A stretch of DNA of 64,000 bases, from assembly GCA_003569145.1 (NCBI GenBank), contig BGOH01000001.1:62001-126000 (forward strand), written 5' to 3'. This document shows positions 29,401 to 38,306 of the stretch, piece after piece. The notes below the pieces were generated by a model that saw only the letters and a program-made list of their open reading frames with translations, searched no databases and was not told the DNA's origin. The DNA comes from Clavibacter sp. Its GTDB lineage: Bacteria; Actinomycetota; Actinomycetes; Nanopelagicales; Nanopelagicaceae. Position numbers and translations under genes: made by a program. Each line of letters opens with the position of its first letter. The stretch's first letter is position 1.

Positions 29401-29555
29401 TTAAGTGGAACTCTGATGAGCAATCTTCAAAGGCAATCGAAGCTGGAGCTGCCTGGATAAGCGAGGAAGTCCTTGCTCTCTCCTTTGAGCGAGATTCAAA
29501 ACTAACGCCAAGTGAGCAAGAGCTGGGTCTTAGCCTCAAACTTACAAAGGCCTAG
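26409..29555 (+). CDS. ileS: Isoleucyl-tRNA synthetase, long IleS2-like type
   Basis: Charges tRNA-Ile. The 1,048-residue protein has the HIGH-equivalent motif PPTANGLPGTHHIE (residues 52-65), the CP1 editing insertion (about 190-400) with WTTTPWTL, zinc-ligand-like cysteine pairs and the KMSKHLGN form of KMSKS near residue 610. A long C-terminal domain follows. Length and motif forms resemble the IleS2 (eukaryote-like) class, which tends to be mupirocin-insensitive. It starts with GTG six bases after GAGGGGG. Its TAG stop shares the CTAG at 29552-29555 with the stop of the convergent kynA gene. Confidence 0.96.
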   Translation: MSSNSPYLALSASIDLPKVEHEILDFWQTQDIFHSSVRMRQGGPSWTFYEGPPTANGLPGTHHIEARVFKDVFPRFQTMKGKYVIRKAGWDCHGLPVEIAVEKELGFSGKGDIEKFGIAAFNEKCRQSVQRHVGAFTEMTERMGFWVDFDQAYWTMSNEYIESVWWSLAQIHSKGLLVQDYRVAPYCPRCGTGLSDHELAQGYESVTDPSVYLRFPIIDGELKNLGASLLVWTTTPWTLVSNTAIAVNPDVDYLVVRTKADPEKEVISEVLVVAKNLVEILGSSYEILRELKGSQLEKVKYQPPFNYVDIPDAHYVVLADYVTTEDGTGLVHQAPAFGADDLQTCRKYGLPVVNPIAPNGEFESGIATVGGMFFKQADKILIKELKKSGSLYKHQQYEHSYPHCWRCHTPLIYYAQPSWYIRTTKIKDALLRENASTDWHPETIKNGRYGDWLNNNIDWALSRNRYWGTPLPIWRCENKHEEAFASKAQLQGRYGKDLTDLELHRPFVDEIVFNCLTCSSQMVRTPEVIDCWYDSGAMPFAQWGYPHKQGSEEKFKEAYPADFICEAIDQTRGWFYTLMAIGTLVFDKSSYKTVLCLGHILDKDGRKMSKHLGNVLEPMALMDKHGADAVRWYMLAAGSPWSARRVGHDAISEVVRKTLLTYWNTVSFLTLYASAANYSPTPITKASNLSTMDRWILSELNQLIATVDQALSDFDSQLAGSAIATFIDDLSNWYVRRSRRRFWDGDSAALSTLHHCLKNVTLLMAPMVPFITEHVWQKLIRVVEKDGPISVHLADFPVSEASLIDKELSKSVALTRRLVELGRASRAQSGVKIRQPLSRALIAAPGWKLLSGELREQISDELNVESLDDLASAGADLVDISIKANFRSLGAKFGGEVQELSKAITSSNAQELVSKVRNSGKAQITYGSKTAEITEEDLVITETPRTGWAVASHTGESVALDLNLTDELIAKGVVREAIRAIQDERKASGFDVSDRIHVKWNSDEQSSKAIEAGAAWISEEVLALSFERDSKLTPSEQELGLSLKLTKA

Positions 29556-30345
29556 AACTTACTTCTAATCTGCCAGAGATCAGGAAATACTGGATTAAAT
29601 AAAGTTGAAGCAAGATATGTTGCGCCACTTGAACCACCAGTTCCACTCTTATGTCCAATAGTTCTCTCAACCATTTTTACATGGCGGTAGCGCCACTCTT
29701 GCAAGCCCTCATCGATATCAACTAAACGCTCACAGATAAGAGATCCTTCAGGATCTTTTCTATGAAGATCAAGGAGCGCCTCTTGTACTTTATCGTTTGC
29801 TTGATAAGCCAAGCTAAAATCTCGATTCAGTATTTCTGTTGCAATTTTAAAACCTCTGCTATCTACATATCTAAGTGCGCTATCCCAGAGCGATGGCGAG
29901 CTCATCAAATCTTCAACGAACTTCTTATCTGCAGGTAATAAGTGTGCTGCAGCCTTTGGATCACGTCTTCCAAGAATTGCTTCAATTTGCCGAAACTGCG
30001 CCGATTGAAAGCCGCTGGATGCCCCGAGGCGATCACGGAATGAATTAAATTGAAGTGGTGTCATCGTCTCAAGAATGTCTATCTGAGCAACGCATATCTT
30101 CATAATGGTCCTGATTCGACCGAGAATGGAGAGTGAGTAATGGGTATCTCCCGATTCAAGACTTTTCTGAGCGGCAAGAAATTCATGAATCAATTCTTTA
30201 AACCAGAGTTCATAGGTTTGATGAATAACAATGAATAACAACTCATCATGCTCTGGGCCTTCTGAGAGAGGTTGCTGAAGTTTTAGAAGTTCATCAACTT
30301 TTAGTAAGAGCTATAGGTCAGTGCAGCATCGTGATTTTCACTCAT
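29552..30345 (-). CDS. kynA: Tryptophan 2,3-dioxygenase, frame broken near the 5' end
   Basis: Heme enzyme that opens the indole ring of tryptophan to N-formylkynurenine. The family core is clear: ELLFIVIHQTYELWFKELIHE with the distal histidine, SFRDRLGASSGFQS, and the C-terminal WRYRHVKMVERTIGHKSGTGGSSG with the heme-ligand histidine. The ATG at 30345 overlaps the kynU stop by eight bases, but after 14 codons a stop appears. One missing base near 30299-30306 would restore a continuous LKVDELLKLQQPLSEGPEHDE and a protein of about 264 residues. A sequencing deletion is more likely than decay. Confidence 0.87.
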
Positions 30346-31605
30346 GTGACTCGAACCTGCCCTTCATCAATCTTTCATATTGGCGGGTACTGACTAAATC
30401 TCTAATTCTTTGAAATCCGTCATAAACCTCAACATAGGAGTTAACCAAAGGCGAGATTGCAACTCTAATTGAATTTGGAGCGCGATAGTCTGGAATTACA
30501 TTGGCATATTTGCGAAGCGCTATTGCTATTTTGCTTGCCTCTGGATGACAGAGAGAAATATGGCCGCCACGTTTACTCGCAGTCCTTGGCGTATTTAAGG
30601 TAAATCCAAGAGGGGCTAACCACTTTTCATAGAGCTCAATCATCATTTCAGTTCCACTAGCTGCTTTTGCTTCGATTGCAGTAATTCCAGCCTCTTCAAT
30701 CATCGCAAATGCGCTCTTTATGCATCGCAATCCCATAAGTGAAGGACTTGCTATTTGGAAACCTCTAATACTCTCAACTCTCTCAAAATTTGCACCCATA
30801 GCAAATTGATCTCGCTGGGCAAACCAGCCTTGAATAGGAACTTGCAGCTCTTTCTGGATTCCTTTTGAAACATAGAGCCAGGCAGGAGCGCCTGGTCCTG
30901 AGTTTCCATATTTGTAGGTGCATCCAACTGCAAGATCTACACCATTTCTATCAAAGTCAAGGACTACTGAGCCCACCGCGTGAGCTGCATCCCAAAGCAT
31001 CAAAGCTCCATGACTCTTTACTAAATCAGTAAGAGTTTTTATATCCTGTCTCGCACCTGATCTATATTGCACACTTGAAGTGAAACTAGGGCCACATCAT
31101 CTGATAGATAAGATTTAAGTAACTCTGGTGTTATCAATTCATTTTCACTAATTGCGCTATCTTCATTATTAATTGTGATCAGGTTTAAACCTAGACTCTT
31201 TGCAATTCCCTGCATGATGTAACGATCGGTTGGGAAATTAGCTGCATCAATTATTATCGTTTTTCTATTCGGCCTTGCCTTAATAGCTGCTAGCGCTAAT
31301 TGATAGAGATTTACTGAAGTGGTATCGCAGGCCAGTACTTGACCCGGCCCTGCTCCAAGAGCGCTTCTACCAATCAAATCTCCAACCGTTTGAGCCTCAT
31401 CGATCCAATGCTCCCAGCCGGTAACAACTCTTGGCCCCCACTCTTGGGTGAGAAAGTCGCTAATGGTTTTTACTGTGGCATGTGGAAGACGGCCCAGAGA
31501 ATTACCATCTAGATAACAAGTATTTGGATCAGTGATGACAAACTGATTTCGAAACTTACCTAACTCATCTTGAGCATCTAAAGCTTGCGCTTGGCTGCGT
31601 TCCAT
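30338..31605 (-). CDS. kynU: Kynureninase, frame broken once
   Basis: PLP enzyme cleaving kynurenine to anthranilate and alanine. Reconstructed at about 422 residues, the usual length. The N-terminal half has YLDGNSLGRLP and CDTTSVNLYQLA. The C-terminal half has LMLWDAAHAVGSVVLDF and the PLP lysine in GCTYKYGNSGPGAPAWLYV. The two halves are in different frames, joining near 31070-31082 (plus strand). One added base gives a continuous VSLSSVQYRSGARQD or VSLQVVQYRSGARQD. It is coupled to kynA; no kynurenine formamidase gene is adjacent. Confidence 0.88.
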
Positions 31606-31664
31606 AACCTTGAGTCTAGGTCAGGAGTTAGGTTCTTGAGAAGTTGCCCTTAAAGGGGGAAGTT

Positions 31665-31943
31665 TTATCGAATGAAAGCGATAAGAATTTGTGTTCCAAA
31701 GAAGAGCACAATAAATGAGAGATCAAGTGCCACAGGCCCCATGCGAAGAGGCGGGATAAATCTGCGAATAAAACCGAGCGGTTTATCAGTAATCATGTAG
31801 ATGATTTCAGCAACCGGAAGAATTATTCCCCTTGGACGCCAACCAGGACGAAACATCCTGACATAATCCAGAATTAAACGAGCAAACAACGCAAAGAGAA
31901 AGAGATTTAAAGCAAGAACAATCCAACTGCTGATATTTATCAC
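31665..31943 (-). CDS. YggT-family membrane protein
   Basis: A 92-residue protein with two hydrophobic segments around a loop containing DYVRMFRPGWRPRG and ITDKPLGFIRRFIPPLRMG, the hallmark of the YggT family. In actinobacteria it sits after sepF in the division cluster and is thought to be linked to envelope or division functions. The start is GTG, 11 bases after sepF. In most relatives divIVA follows; here the next gene downstream on this strand is kynU. Confidence 0.9.
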   Translation of the reverse strand: MINISSWIVLALNLFLFALFARLILDYVRMFRPGWRPRGIILPVAEIIYMITDKPLGFIRRFIPPLRMGPVALDLSFIVLFFGTQILIAFIR

Positions 31944-31954
31944 AGCAGAATTAA

Positions 31955-32404
31955 TTAGCTCTGGTTAAAGAGGCTAGCGTTGGCTGCTGCCGTCTTATCT
32001 TCTGAACTGACCATCACATTTGGTGGCGAGAGAAGAAAGACTTTTGAAGTTACGCGCTCAATAGTTCCAGCATGACCGAAAACTAAACCTGATGCAAAGT
32101 CAATTAATCTCTTGCGCTCTGACTCTTCCATATCGCTAAGGTTCATGATTACCGGATTTCCTTCGCGGTAATACTCACCAATTGCTCGAGCCTCACTATA
32201 AAACCTAGGGGTAATAGTCACGATGCGATCAATTGGAGCAGCATCTACGCTTTTTGCAGCGCTAGTCATAGATGGAGCAACAGTTAGTGATTTGTTCTCA
32301 CGCTTAACTGGGGCAACTCTGTTTTTAGGTGTTGCAACTTCGCTAGTTCCATCATCTTCGGTGAGACCGAGATAGTTGGTCATTTTTCTTAAGGCATTAG
32401 ACAT
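31955..32404 (-). CDS. sepF: SepF cell-division protein
   Basis: FtsZ-membrane tether that substitutes for FtsA in actinobacteria. The 149 residues start with the conserved amphipathic N-terminal region (MSNALRKMTNYLGLTEDD). A flexible Lys/Ser-rich linker leads to the SepF fold (about 60-140: ITPRFYSEARAIGEYYREGNPVIMNLSDMEESERKRLIDFASGL, split here only by domain description). No ftsA gene is present in the window, consistent with SepF as the anchor. It follows yggS by nine bases. Confidence 0.95.
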   Translation of the reverse strand: MSNALRKMTNYLGLTEDDGTSEVATPKNRVAPVKRENKSLTVAPSMTSAAKSVDAAPIDRIVTITPRFYSEARAIGEYYREGNPVIMNLSDMEESERKRLIDFASGLVFGHAGTIERVTSKVFLLSPPNVMVSSEDKTAAANASLFNQS

Positions 32405-32413
32405 ACGAGAATT

Positions 32414-33094
32414 TTACTCGCCCACCCTTCTTGGACCGAGGATTGAGCTGCCTAGCCTGATATGTGTCGCGCCATATTCCATTGCAATCTGATAATCCCC
32501 ACTCATTCCCGATGAGATAAAGCCAGCATTTGGAGCGACTTTCAAAAGTTCTTGACTCAAATTCCTTAGGGTTTCAAAGCCTGGCCGAGGATCTTCATTT
32601 AGAGGAGCAACCCCCATCACTCCAACAATTTCTACTCCAGCAAGCTTTAGCAGACTCTCAGAAAAGGCTTTAAATTGCTCTGCTCTTATCCCGCTTCGAT
32701 TACTTTCTTGTTTGACTAGCTCTTCTGAATCTAAATTAACTTGAATAAAGCAGCTCTGCTTCTTGCCCATCTCCAGGGCCAACTCTGAGATTTTAGATGC
32801 ATGGCGTAGCTCATCAAGTGAGTGGATATAGCTAGCTACTGAAACTATTGCTCTTAATTTATTGCTCTGAATAGTTCCCTGAAAGTGCCAATCAATATCC
32901 TTTGGCAGAGCCTCTGCCTTAGGGCTCAACTCATTTTCTCGATTCTCTCCAAATTGACGCTCGCCAAGAGAGTAAAGAATCTCAAGATCGCTAATTGGAA
33001 AGTTCTTAGTAACAACTACTAATTCAACTCCAGGTTTTAGTTGAGCACGGACATTATCTAAAGCGCTCTTTATCTCTATCTGCCTAGCGCTCAT
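32414..33094 (-). CDS. YggS-type PLP homeostasis protein
   Basis: A single-domain alanine-racemase-like TIM barrel of 226 residues. It binds pyridoxal phosphate and keeps its cellular level in balance, with no known catalysis. The PLP lysine is in ELVVVTKNFP near residue 30; WHFQGTIQSNKLR and SSGMSGDYQIAMEYGATHIRLGSSILG are family signatures. The ATG overlaps the pgeF stop (ATGA). The pgeF-yggS-sepF order is typical of the actinobacterial division cluster. Confidence 0.93.
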   Translation of the reverse strand: MSARQIEIKSALDNVRAQLKPGVELVVVTKNFPISDLEILYSLGERQFGENRENELSPKAEALPKDIDWHFQGTIQSNKLRAIVSVASYIHSLDELRHASKISELALEMGKKQSCFIQVNLDSEELVKQESNRSGIRAEQFKAFSESLLKLAGVEIVGVMGVAPLNEDPRPGFETLRNLSQELLKVAPNAGFISSGMSGDYQIAMEYGATHIRLGSSILGPRRVGE

Positions 33095-33774
33095 CTGATA
33101 ATCACTCCTGCCTGCCTTCCAGTTTTGTTATCTCTACGAAAGGAGAAATATCCAGGGCTATGTTTACTGCACTCACCCCTTGAGCTCCAGGTGATTCCCC
33201 TGCTTTTAAGTATCGAGATTACTCCTGCCTCTAAGTCAAGACATCTCTTATTCTCATCTGTGGCGCACTGCTCTATCTGGTCTACAACCTGGCGATATAT
33301 TTCAAGACTTACCTGATAACAGGTGCCGCAAATTGACGCCCCAAGGAGCGCGCTGATCTGACTTGAAGTAATCCCATAACTTTCAAACTTATCTAGCGTT
33401 GCCTCTAGAACTCCTGCAATAAGTCCCTTTCTGCCAATATGCACCGCAGCGATAGCAGAGGGCGAGGAGAGAAGAAGTGGTATGCAATCTGCAGTTAAAA
33501 CAGCAAGGGCGATGCCACTTCTTCTAGTAAATAAGGCATCGGCCTCTGGTTCATCTAGGTAAGTAGAGCTTTCATCAATTTCAACAACTCTTGAACCATG
33601 AACCTGGTTCATAAAGAATAATTCGCTTCGCTTTATGCCAAGTTCTTTAGCCAGCAGATCTCGATTTGATTCAACAGTTTTTGCATCATCGCCAACATGG
33701 AGAGCTAGATTAAAACTTTCAAATTCATTACTACTTAAGCCGCCATGGCGCGAGGTAAAGAGCGACCTCGACAT
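33091..33774 (-). CDS. pgeF: PgeF-type multicopper polyphenol-oxidase-fold protein
   Basis: A 227-residue member of the YfiH/PgeF family, which in E. coli acts as a peptidoglycan editing factor and in other hosts as a purine nucleosidase. Metal-binding histidines and cysteine are visible in NQVHGSRVV, VLTADCIPLLL and AAVHIGRKGLIAGV. Typical family versions have GWRG where this one has GRKG. It lies between ftsZ and yggS, the usual location. The physiological substrate is uncertain. Confidence 0.91.
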   Translation of the reverse strand: MSRSLFTSRHGGLSSNEFESFNLALHVGDDAKTVESNRDLLAKELGIKRSELFFMNQVHGSRVVEIDESSTYLDEPEADALFTRRSGIALAVLTADCIPLLLSSPSAIAAVHIGRKGLIAGVLEATLDKFESYGITSSQISALLGASICGTCYQVSLEIYRQVVDQIEQCATDENKRCLDLEAGVISILKSRGITWSSRGECSKHSPGYFSFRRDNKTGRQAGVIIR

Positions 33775-33785
33775 TTAACTGCTTA

Positions 33786-34913
33786 CTACTTCATGAAATC
33801 AGGGATATCAATCTCATCTTCAGCCACTAACTCTTCAAAAGTTATCTTTCTTCTTGGAGTCACTGGTGTATCCATTGCAACAGCGATTGGATCATTTGCC
33901 GCAATTGGATCTGCTTGACCATTTAAGGCAGCAGTTGAGATCACTGGAACAGAGAGTCTCTTTGGCGCTCCCCCATCAAAGCCGGCAGCAATTACAGTAA
34001 CTCTTACCTCATCACCTAGCGCGTCATCGATAACTGTTCCAAAAATAATATTGGCATCAGGGTGTGCGCACTTTGCAACTAGCTCTGCTGCCTCGCTAAT
34101 TTCAAATAGACCTAAATCTGATCCACCAGCAATGGAGAGAAGAACGCCATGTGCGCCATCAATTGATGCCTCAAGTAGTGGTGATGAGATTGCAAGCTCA
34201 GCAGCTCTAGTAGCTCTTGCCTCGCCTCTTGCAGATCCAATTCCCATAAGAGCAGAACCGGCGCCATCCATAACGCTCTTTACATCAGCAAAGTCAAGAT
34301 TAATCAAACCTGGTGTGGTGATTAAATCAGTAATGCCTTGAACGCCAGAGAGCAAAACTTGATCTGCTGTCTTAAAGGCCTCTGGTGCTGAGATCGAGCG
34401 ATCAGAGATTGAAAGAAGGCGATCATTTGGAATAACAATTAGCGTGTCAACTTCTTTTCTTAAATTTTCAATTCCTTCATCGGCCTGCATCGCGCGGCGT
34501 TTGCCTTCAAAGCTAAATGGACGAGTTACTACGCCAACTGTTAGCGCTCCGGCATCTTTTGCAATCTTTGCAATTATTGGCGCTCCGCCAGTTCCAGTTC
34601 CGCCGCCTTCTCCTGCAGTAACAAAGACCATATCGGAGCCACGAAGTACTTCTTCAATTTCTTCAGTGTGATCAATTGCTGCTTGCTTGCCAATTTCTGG
34701 CGCAGCACCTGCACCAAGACCGCGAGTTAATTTTCTTCCAATATCTAATTTCACATCAGCATCACTCATCAGAAGAGCTTGCGCATCAGTATTAATCGCA
34801 ATGAACTCAACGCCTTTTAGCCCCGCATCAATCATGCGATTAACTGCATTAACTCCGCCGCCACCAATTCCAACAACTTTGATGACTGCTAAATAATTCT
34901 GTGGTGTTGCCAC
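33786..34913 (-). CDS. ftsZ: FtsZ, tubulin-like division ring protein
   Basis: GTPase that polymerises into the Z ring. With the GTG at 34913 it has about 375 residues; GAGAGG lies about eight bases upstream, and the frame upstream of this point is not family-like. The GTP-binding pocket has [14 protein letters not shown] and the tubulin signature [12 protein letters not shown]. The T7 loop is [14 protein letters not shown] variable linker leads to the conserved tail [10 protein letters not shown] that binds SepF and other partners. It is followed after 11 bases by pgeF. Confidence 0.97.
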   Translation of the reverse strand: MATPQNYLAVIKVVGIGGGGVNAVNRMIDAGLKGVEFIAINTDAQALLMSDADVKLDIGRKLTRGLGAGAAPEIGKQAAIDHTEEIEEVLRGSDMVFVTAGEGGGTGTGGAPIIAKIAKDAGALTVGVVTRPFSFEGKRRAMQADEGIENLRKEVDTLIVIPNDRLLSISDRSISAPEAFKTADQVLLSGVQGITDLITTPGLINLDFADVKSVMDGAGSALMGIGSARGEARATRAAELAISSPLLEASIDGAHGVLLSIAGGSDLGLFEISEAAELVAKCAHPDANIIFGTVIDDALGDEVRVTVIAAGFDGGAPKRLSVPVISTAALNGQADPIAANDPIAVAMDTPVTPRRKITFEELVAEDEIDIPDFMK

Positions 34914-34976
34914 TTTTTTCGCCTCTCTCCAAACCCTAATTCTCAACTTTAGACTTAGAGTTTCTGTTTACTCTGC

Positions 34977-34994
34977 GCGCAAAAGTAGTTGCGC
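34977..34994. promoter_or_regulatory. Short hairpin in the ftsQ-ftsZ gap
   Basis: GCGCAA at 34977-34982 pairs with TTGCGC at 34989-34994 around a six-base loop, in the 129-base gap between ftsQ and ftsZ. The gap is large for this compact genome and probably holds a separate ftsZ promoter, as in other actinobacteria. I could not pick out convincing -10 and -35 boxes. The hairpin is not followed by a T-run on either strand. Confidence 0.3.
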
Positions 34995-35042
34995 AGCGCT
35001 CCTGTGGCAAAGACCGACACGATTAGTTAAGGAAATACTTTT

Positions 35043-35810
35043 CTATCGAACTGTTGGTTTTAATGGATCAATTAAATTGATTTTTCGAACTTTTTTATTC
35101 TCATCTTGCGCCAATAAACGCTCCAGTACTTCAACTTTTAACCCTAGATCATTGACGTTGCCCCAGGAGATTTCGATGTTGCGCCCTGAATAATTGGCAG
35201 AGGTGATGAAGCTGGCGTTATCTCTTGCATTAATTCGCGTTAATTCAAATCCTCTTGGGGCAAGATCTTGGTTAAATAGCTCTATCAACTCCCGGGCCGC
35301 AGCCTTTAATTGGTTATCTGCCCCATCTGTTGACCCAGCGGGCAGAGTTAACTCGGGTATCTGCTGCCAACTCTTATCTCCTGAGCTGATGGCCTGATCA
35401 ATAGCCTGCTTAGGAAGATAGAAGTAATCAAGGTCTTCGCCCATAAACCCAATACTGACGCTCTGAGGACTCGTGGTTGAGGTCAGTCGGGCGATGGGAG
35501 TTCTTGAAATTATCTTTATTAGTAATTTGCCATTAATCAAATTTCGGTCCAACTCAACATTTTCAACCCAGGCAAATTGACGGAGTCGATTGGCTATTTC
35601 TCGACGATCAACCCTTGCAATCTGATCTCCCAGTTTGACTACTGCAGGTGGTTGGGAGAGTCGATCTTCGACCTCTCTTGCAATTGACTTATCTTTAATA
35701 TCAATCTTGATTTCTTTCACCACAAACACTTGGCTAAAGCCCAAAAGATATGCCAGCGCTCCAATGAGCAATATCGAGATAGGTAGAATTAATCTTGGAT
35801 TCAACTTCAT
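35043..35810 (-). CDS. ftsQ: FtsQ/DivIB cell-division protein
   Basis: Bitopic division protein of 255 residues. It has a very short cytoplasmic N-terminus, one membrane helix (about 9-30), then the POTRA domain (about 33-105: VKEIKIDIKDKS ... FAWVENVELDRNLINGKLLIKI) and the FtsQ beta domain. It bridges early and late divisome proteins with FtsL. It lies five bases from murC. Sequence conservation in this family is low, so topology, position between murC and ftsZ and the POTRA pattern carry the call. Confidence 0.92.
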   Translation of the reverse strand: MKLNPRLILPISILLIGALAYLLGFSQVFVVKEIKIDIKDKSIAREVEDRLSQPPAVVKLGDQIARVDRREIANRLRQFAWVENVELDRNLINGKLLIKIISRTPIARLTSTTSPQSVSIGFMGEDLDYFYLPKQAIDQAISSGDKSWQQIPELTLPAGSTDGADNQLKAAARELIELFNQDLAPRGFELTRINARDNASFITSANYSGRNIEISWGNVNDLGLKVEVLERLLAQDENKKVRKINLIDPLKPTVR

Positions 35811-35814
35811 GCAA

Positions 35815-37212
35815 TTAGGATTCGATAGCCTCTAGAATCAATTTACCTAGAGAGCTCACATCTCCAGCTCCTAGGGTAAGGATTAAATCGCCACTCTTGG
35901 CCATTTTTGCAACGGCTTCCACAACCTCTGGCATTGAAGGTTGATAGCTATGGTTGCTACTTGCCATTTCTTTTGAAATTAGTAGCGAACTAACTCCGGG
36001 GATCTCTTTTTCACTTGCAGGATAGATTTCAAGCAGGTATGTGTAATCAGATGCAGAGAGTGCTTTAGCAAATTCACTGGCAAATACCTGCGTCCTTGAG
36101 TAGCGGTGCGGCTGGAAAACTGTCAGTACTCGCCCACTTTGAGCATAAATCCTTGCGCTCTCAAGGGTTGCCTTGATCTCTGTTGGATGATGGCCATAGT
36201 CATCAATGACTGTGATCCCCTTAGAAATTCCTTTGATTTCAAAGCGCCTTCTAGCACCGCTAAAGAGAGCTAATCCTTTGATTAGATCATTTGCATTTGC
36301 GCCAAGCTCAAGGCCTGCCAGCAGGGCAGCGCAGGCGTTGAGTAGATTGTGTCGGCCCGTAATGGCAAGTTCCATCTGCCCTAAAACTCTACCTTTATAA
36401 CTAACTCTTGCCTCGGCGCTCTTTGGTTGCAGATGAATTCGATCAAGTCGTAGATCTGCATCGCTATCTATTCCATAGGTGGAGATGGAAATTGAAGAAC
36501 CTTTCTTCTTCACTCGCTCCATTAAACGAAGTGCGCCAGGATCATCAATACATAGAACTAAAAAACCATCTGGCCTGATAGTGGCAACAAAGTCATCAAA
36601 GATCTGGTCAATTTGAGCAAGGGTTGCAAAGTTATCTACATGATCTAATTCAATGTTGGTAATTATTGCCCCTAGCGGTTTGTAGGCGGTAAAGGAGCCA
36701 TCTGATTCATCAGCCTCAACGATAAAAGTATTGCCAGAGCCCTGATGAGCATTTGTTCCAGAGTTACTTACCGTTGCTCCAATTGCAAAAGATGGATCAA
36801 GGCCTGAATGCTGCAGAGCAACTGTCAACATTGATGTGGTGGTAGTTTTTCCATGAGTTCCAGCAACAGCAACAGAGCGAGTACCAATCATTAGCTGCGC
36901 CAGAGCGGCAGCTCGCTCCAAAATTGGAATGCCCCGACTCTCTGCTTCTTCAAGCTCGGGATTGCTTGCAGGAATGGCGCTTGATTTAATAACTAGATCT
37001 GCGCTTTTTATATTCTCTCTGCTATGCCCAATATGAATAGTGGCCCCAAGGCTTCGTAGGCCATTTAAAGTCGATGAGTCATGTAAATCAGAGCCTGATA
37101 CTTCTGCTCCGCGCGAAGCCATAATTCTTGCAATACCGCTCATTCCCGAGCCGCCTATGCCGACAAAATGGACTCGAGCTTTGCTCCACTCAACAATCAC
37201 TTGATTGCTCAT
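35815..37212 (-). CDS. murC: UDP-N-acetylmuramate--L-alanine ligase
   Basis: Adds L-Ala to UDP-MurNAc. The 465-residue Mur ligase has the N-terminal nucleotide-binding fold VHFVGIGGSGMSGIARIM (the MurC signature), ATP loop GTHGKTTTTSML near residue 118 and the C-terminal VIDDYGHHPTEI and FQPHRYSRTQ motifs. All three Mur-ligase domains are present. It follows murG by six bases. murB and ddl are not part of this cluster. Confidence 0.97.
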   Translation of the reverse strand: MSNQVIVEWSKARVHFVGIGGSGMSGIARIMASRGAEVSGSDLHDSSTLNGLRSLGATIHIGHSRENIKSADLVIKSSAIPASNPELEEAESRGIPILERAAALAQLMIGTRSVAVAGTHGKTTTTSMLTVALQHSGLDPSFAIGATVSNSGTNAHQGSGNTFIVEADESDGSFTAYKPLGAIITNIELDHVDNFATLAQIDQIFDDFVATIRPDGFLVLCIDDPGALRLMERVKKKGSSISISTYGIDSDADLRLDRIHLQPKSAEARVSYKGRVLGQMELAITGRHNLLNACAALLAGLELGANANDLIKGLALFSGARRRFEIKGISKGITVIDDYGHHPTEIKATLESARIYAQSGRVLTVFQPHRYSRTQVFASEFAKALSASDYTYLLEIYPASEKEIPGVSSLLISKEMASSNHSYQPSMPEVVEAVAKMAKSGDLILTLGAGDVSSLGKLILEAIES

Positions 37213-37218
37213 TTAGCC

Positions 37219-38301
37219 CTATTTTCCTAGCAATATCTCTTGGGCAAGCTCTGCAATTCTCATCGCAGCCTTGGCATTACTACCTACTGATTTAGCCTGA
37301 TACTTCTCCGCGCTTGTTAATGCTGCTGCAAGATTTTTATCAAGCCACTCTGCTGAAAAGTCATCATTTGAGACCATCATGGCTGAACCTTGAGCCACTA
37401 GAGCAGCTGCATTATCAAACTGTTCTCCATTGCCATGAGGCAGAGGAATAAGAATTGAATACTTGCCAAGAGAGGATAGCTCAGAGCAGGTGACGGCCCC
37501 AGATCTTGTGATTAGTAAATCAGCGCTTCCATATATCGAAGCCATATCATGGAAGTAAGGCTGAGGAAGATAATTACTTGAAGCCTTCGGCAGTTCATTA
37601 TTTATTCCGAGAGCATGAATAATCTGAACTTCTTGGTATTTATCTTGGTATCTTTTTAGAAAGTCTGCAATCACTGAATTGATATGAGTTGAGCCAAGTG
37701 AGCCGCCAAAGATAGCAACTACTGGGCGATTGGCATCAAATCCCCAACTCTGACAATTGAGTTGCTTGAAACTTGATTTGTTAGGAAGCTCTGCAAGACT
37801 ATTTAGCGATTGGCGAATTGGCATTCCAGTTAAAACAGAACCTGACCATTGTTTTGCAACTTTTTCGAAGTTGACTGCAGTTACTTTAGCTAGCCGCCTT
37901 CCAAGGCGATTAGCTAGCCCGGGTTTTGCATTTGCTTCATGGACCAGAATTGGAATCTTTCGGCTAAAAGCTGCAAGGTATGCTGGAGTTGATACATATC
38001 CACCAAAGCCAATTACTAAATCTGATCCTTTTATTATCGATCTTGCTTTAAAAATTGCACCTACTAAAAGAAAGGGAAAGAGGAGGATTTTTGGAGAAAT
38101 CTTTCTTGGAAATGAAGCCTTTGGAATGTAATGAATTCGATAGCCTCTCTTAGGAATCAAAAGTGATTCCAGACCACCTCTAACGCCTATGAATTCGCAA
38201 GATAGTTTTGAATCTTTTATTAATAGCGCCTCGGCAACGGCTAAGGCTGGCTCAATATGTCCGGCCGTTCCCCCGCCTGCAAAGACCACACGCTGCGCCA
38301 T
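37219..38301 (-). CDS. murG: Lipid II synthase MurG
   Basis: Membrane-associated GT28 enzyme that adds GlcNAc to lipid I. The 360 residues have the N-terminal GGGTAGHIEPALAVAEAL, the acceptor-side GFGGYVSTPAYLAA and HEANAKPGLANRLG, the donor-side GGSLGSTHIN and the signature ITRSGAVTCSELSSLG. Length is normal. It lies between ftsW and murC, five to six bases from each. Confidence 0.96.
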   Translation of the reverse strand: MAQRVVFAGGGTAGHIEPALAVAEALLIKDSKLSCEFIGVRGGLESLLIPKRGYRIHYIPKASFPRKISPKILLFPFLLVGAIFKARSIIKGSDLVIGFGGYVSTPAYLAAFSRKIPILVHEANAKPGLANRLGRRLAKVTAVNFEKVAKQWSGSVLTGMPIRQSLNSLAELPNKSSFKQLNCQSWGFDANRPVVAIFGGSLGSTHINSVIADFLKRYQDKYQEVQIIHALGINNELPKASSNYLPQPYFHDMASIYGSADLLITRSGAVTCSELSSLGKYSILIPLPHGNGEQFDNAAALVAQGSAMMVSNDDFSAEWLDKNLAAALTSAEKYQAKSVGSNAKAAMRIAELAQEILLGK

Positions 38302-38306
38302 GGGCT

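Noticed and set aside
29552-31605. kynA and kynU as decaying pseudogenes
   Set aside because: Each has just one single-base break and no other damage, the same type of break seen in essential ftsW and ftsL, so error is more likely than decay.
34051-34896. Several open frames on the plus strand opposite ftsZ
   Set aside because: They are antisense shadows of a well-conserved gene, low in complexity and without family matches.
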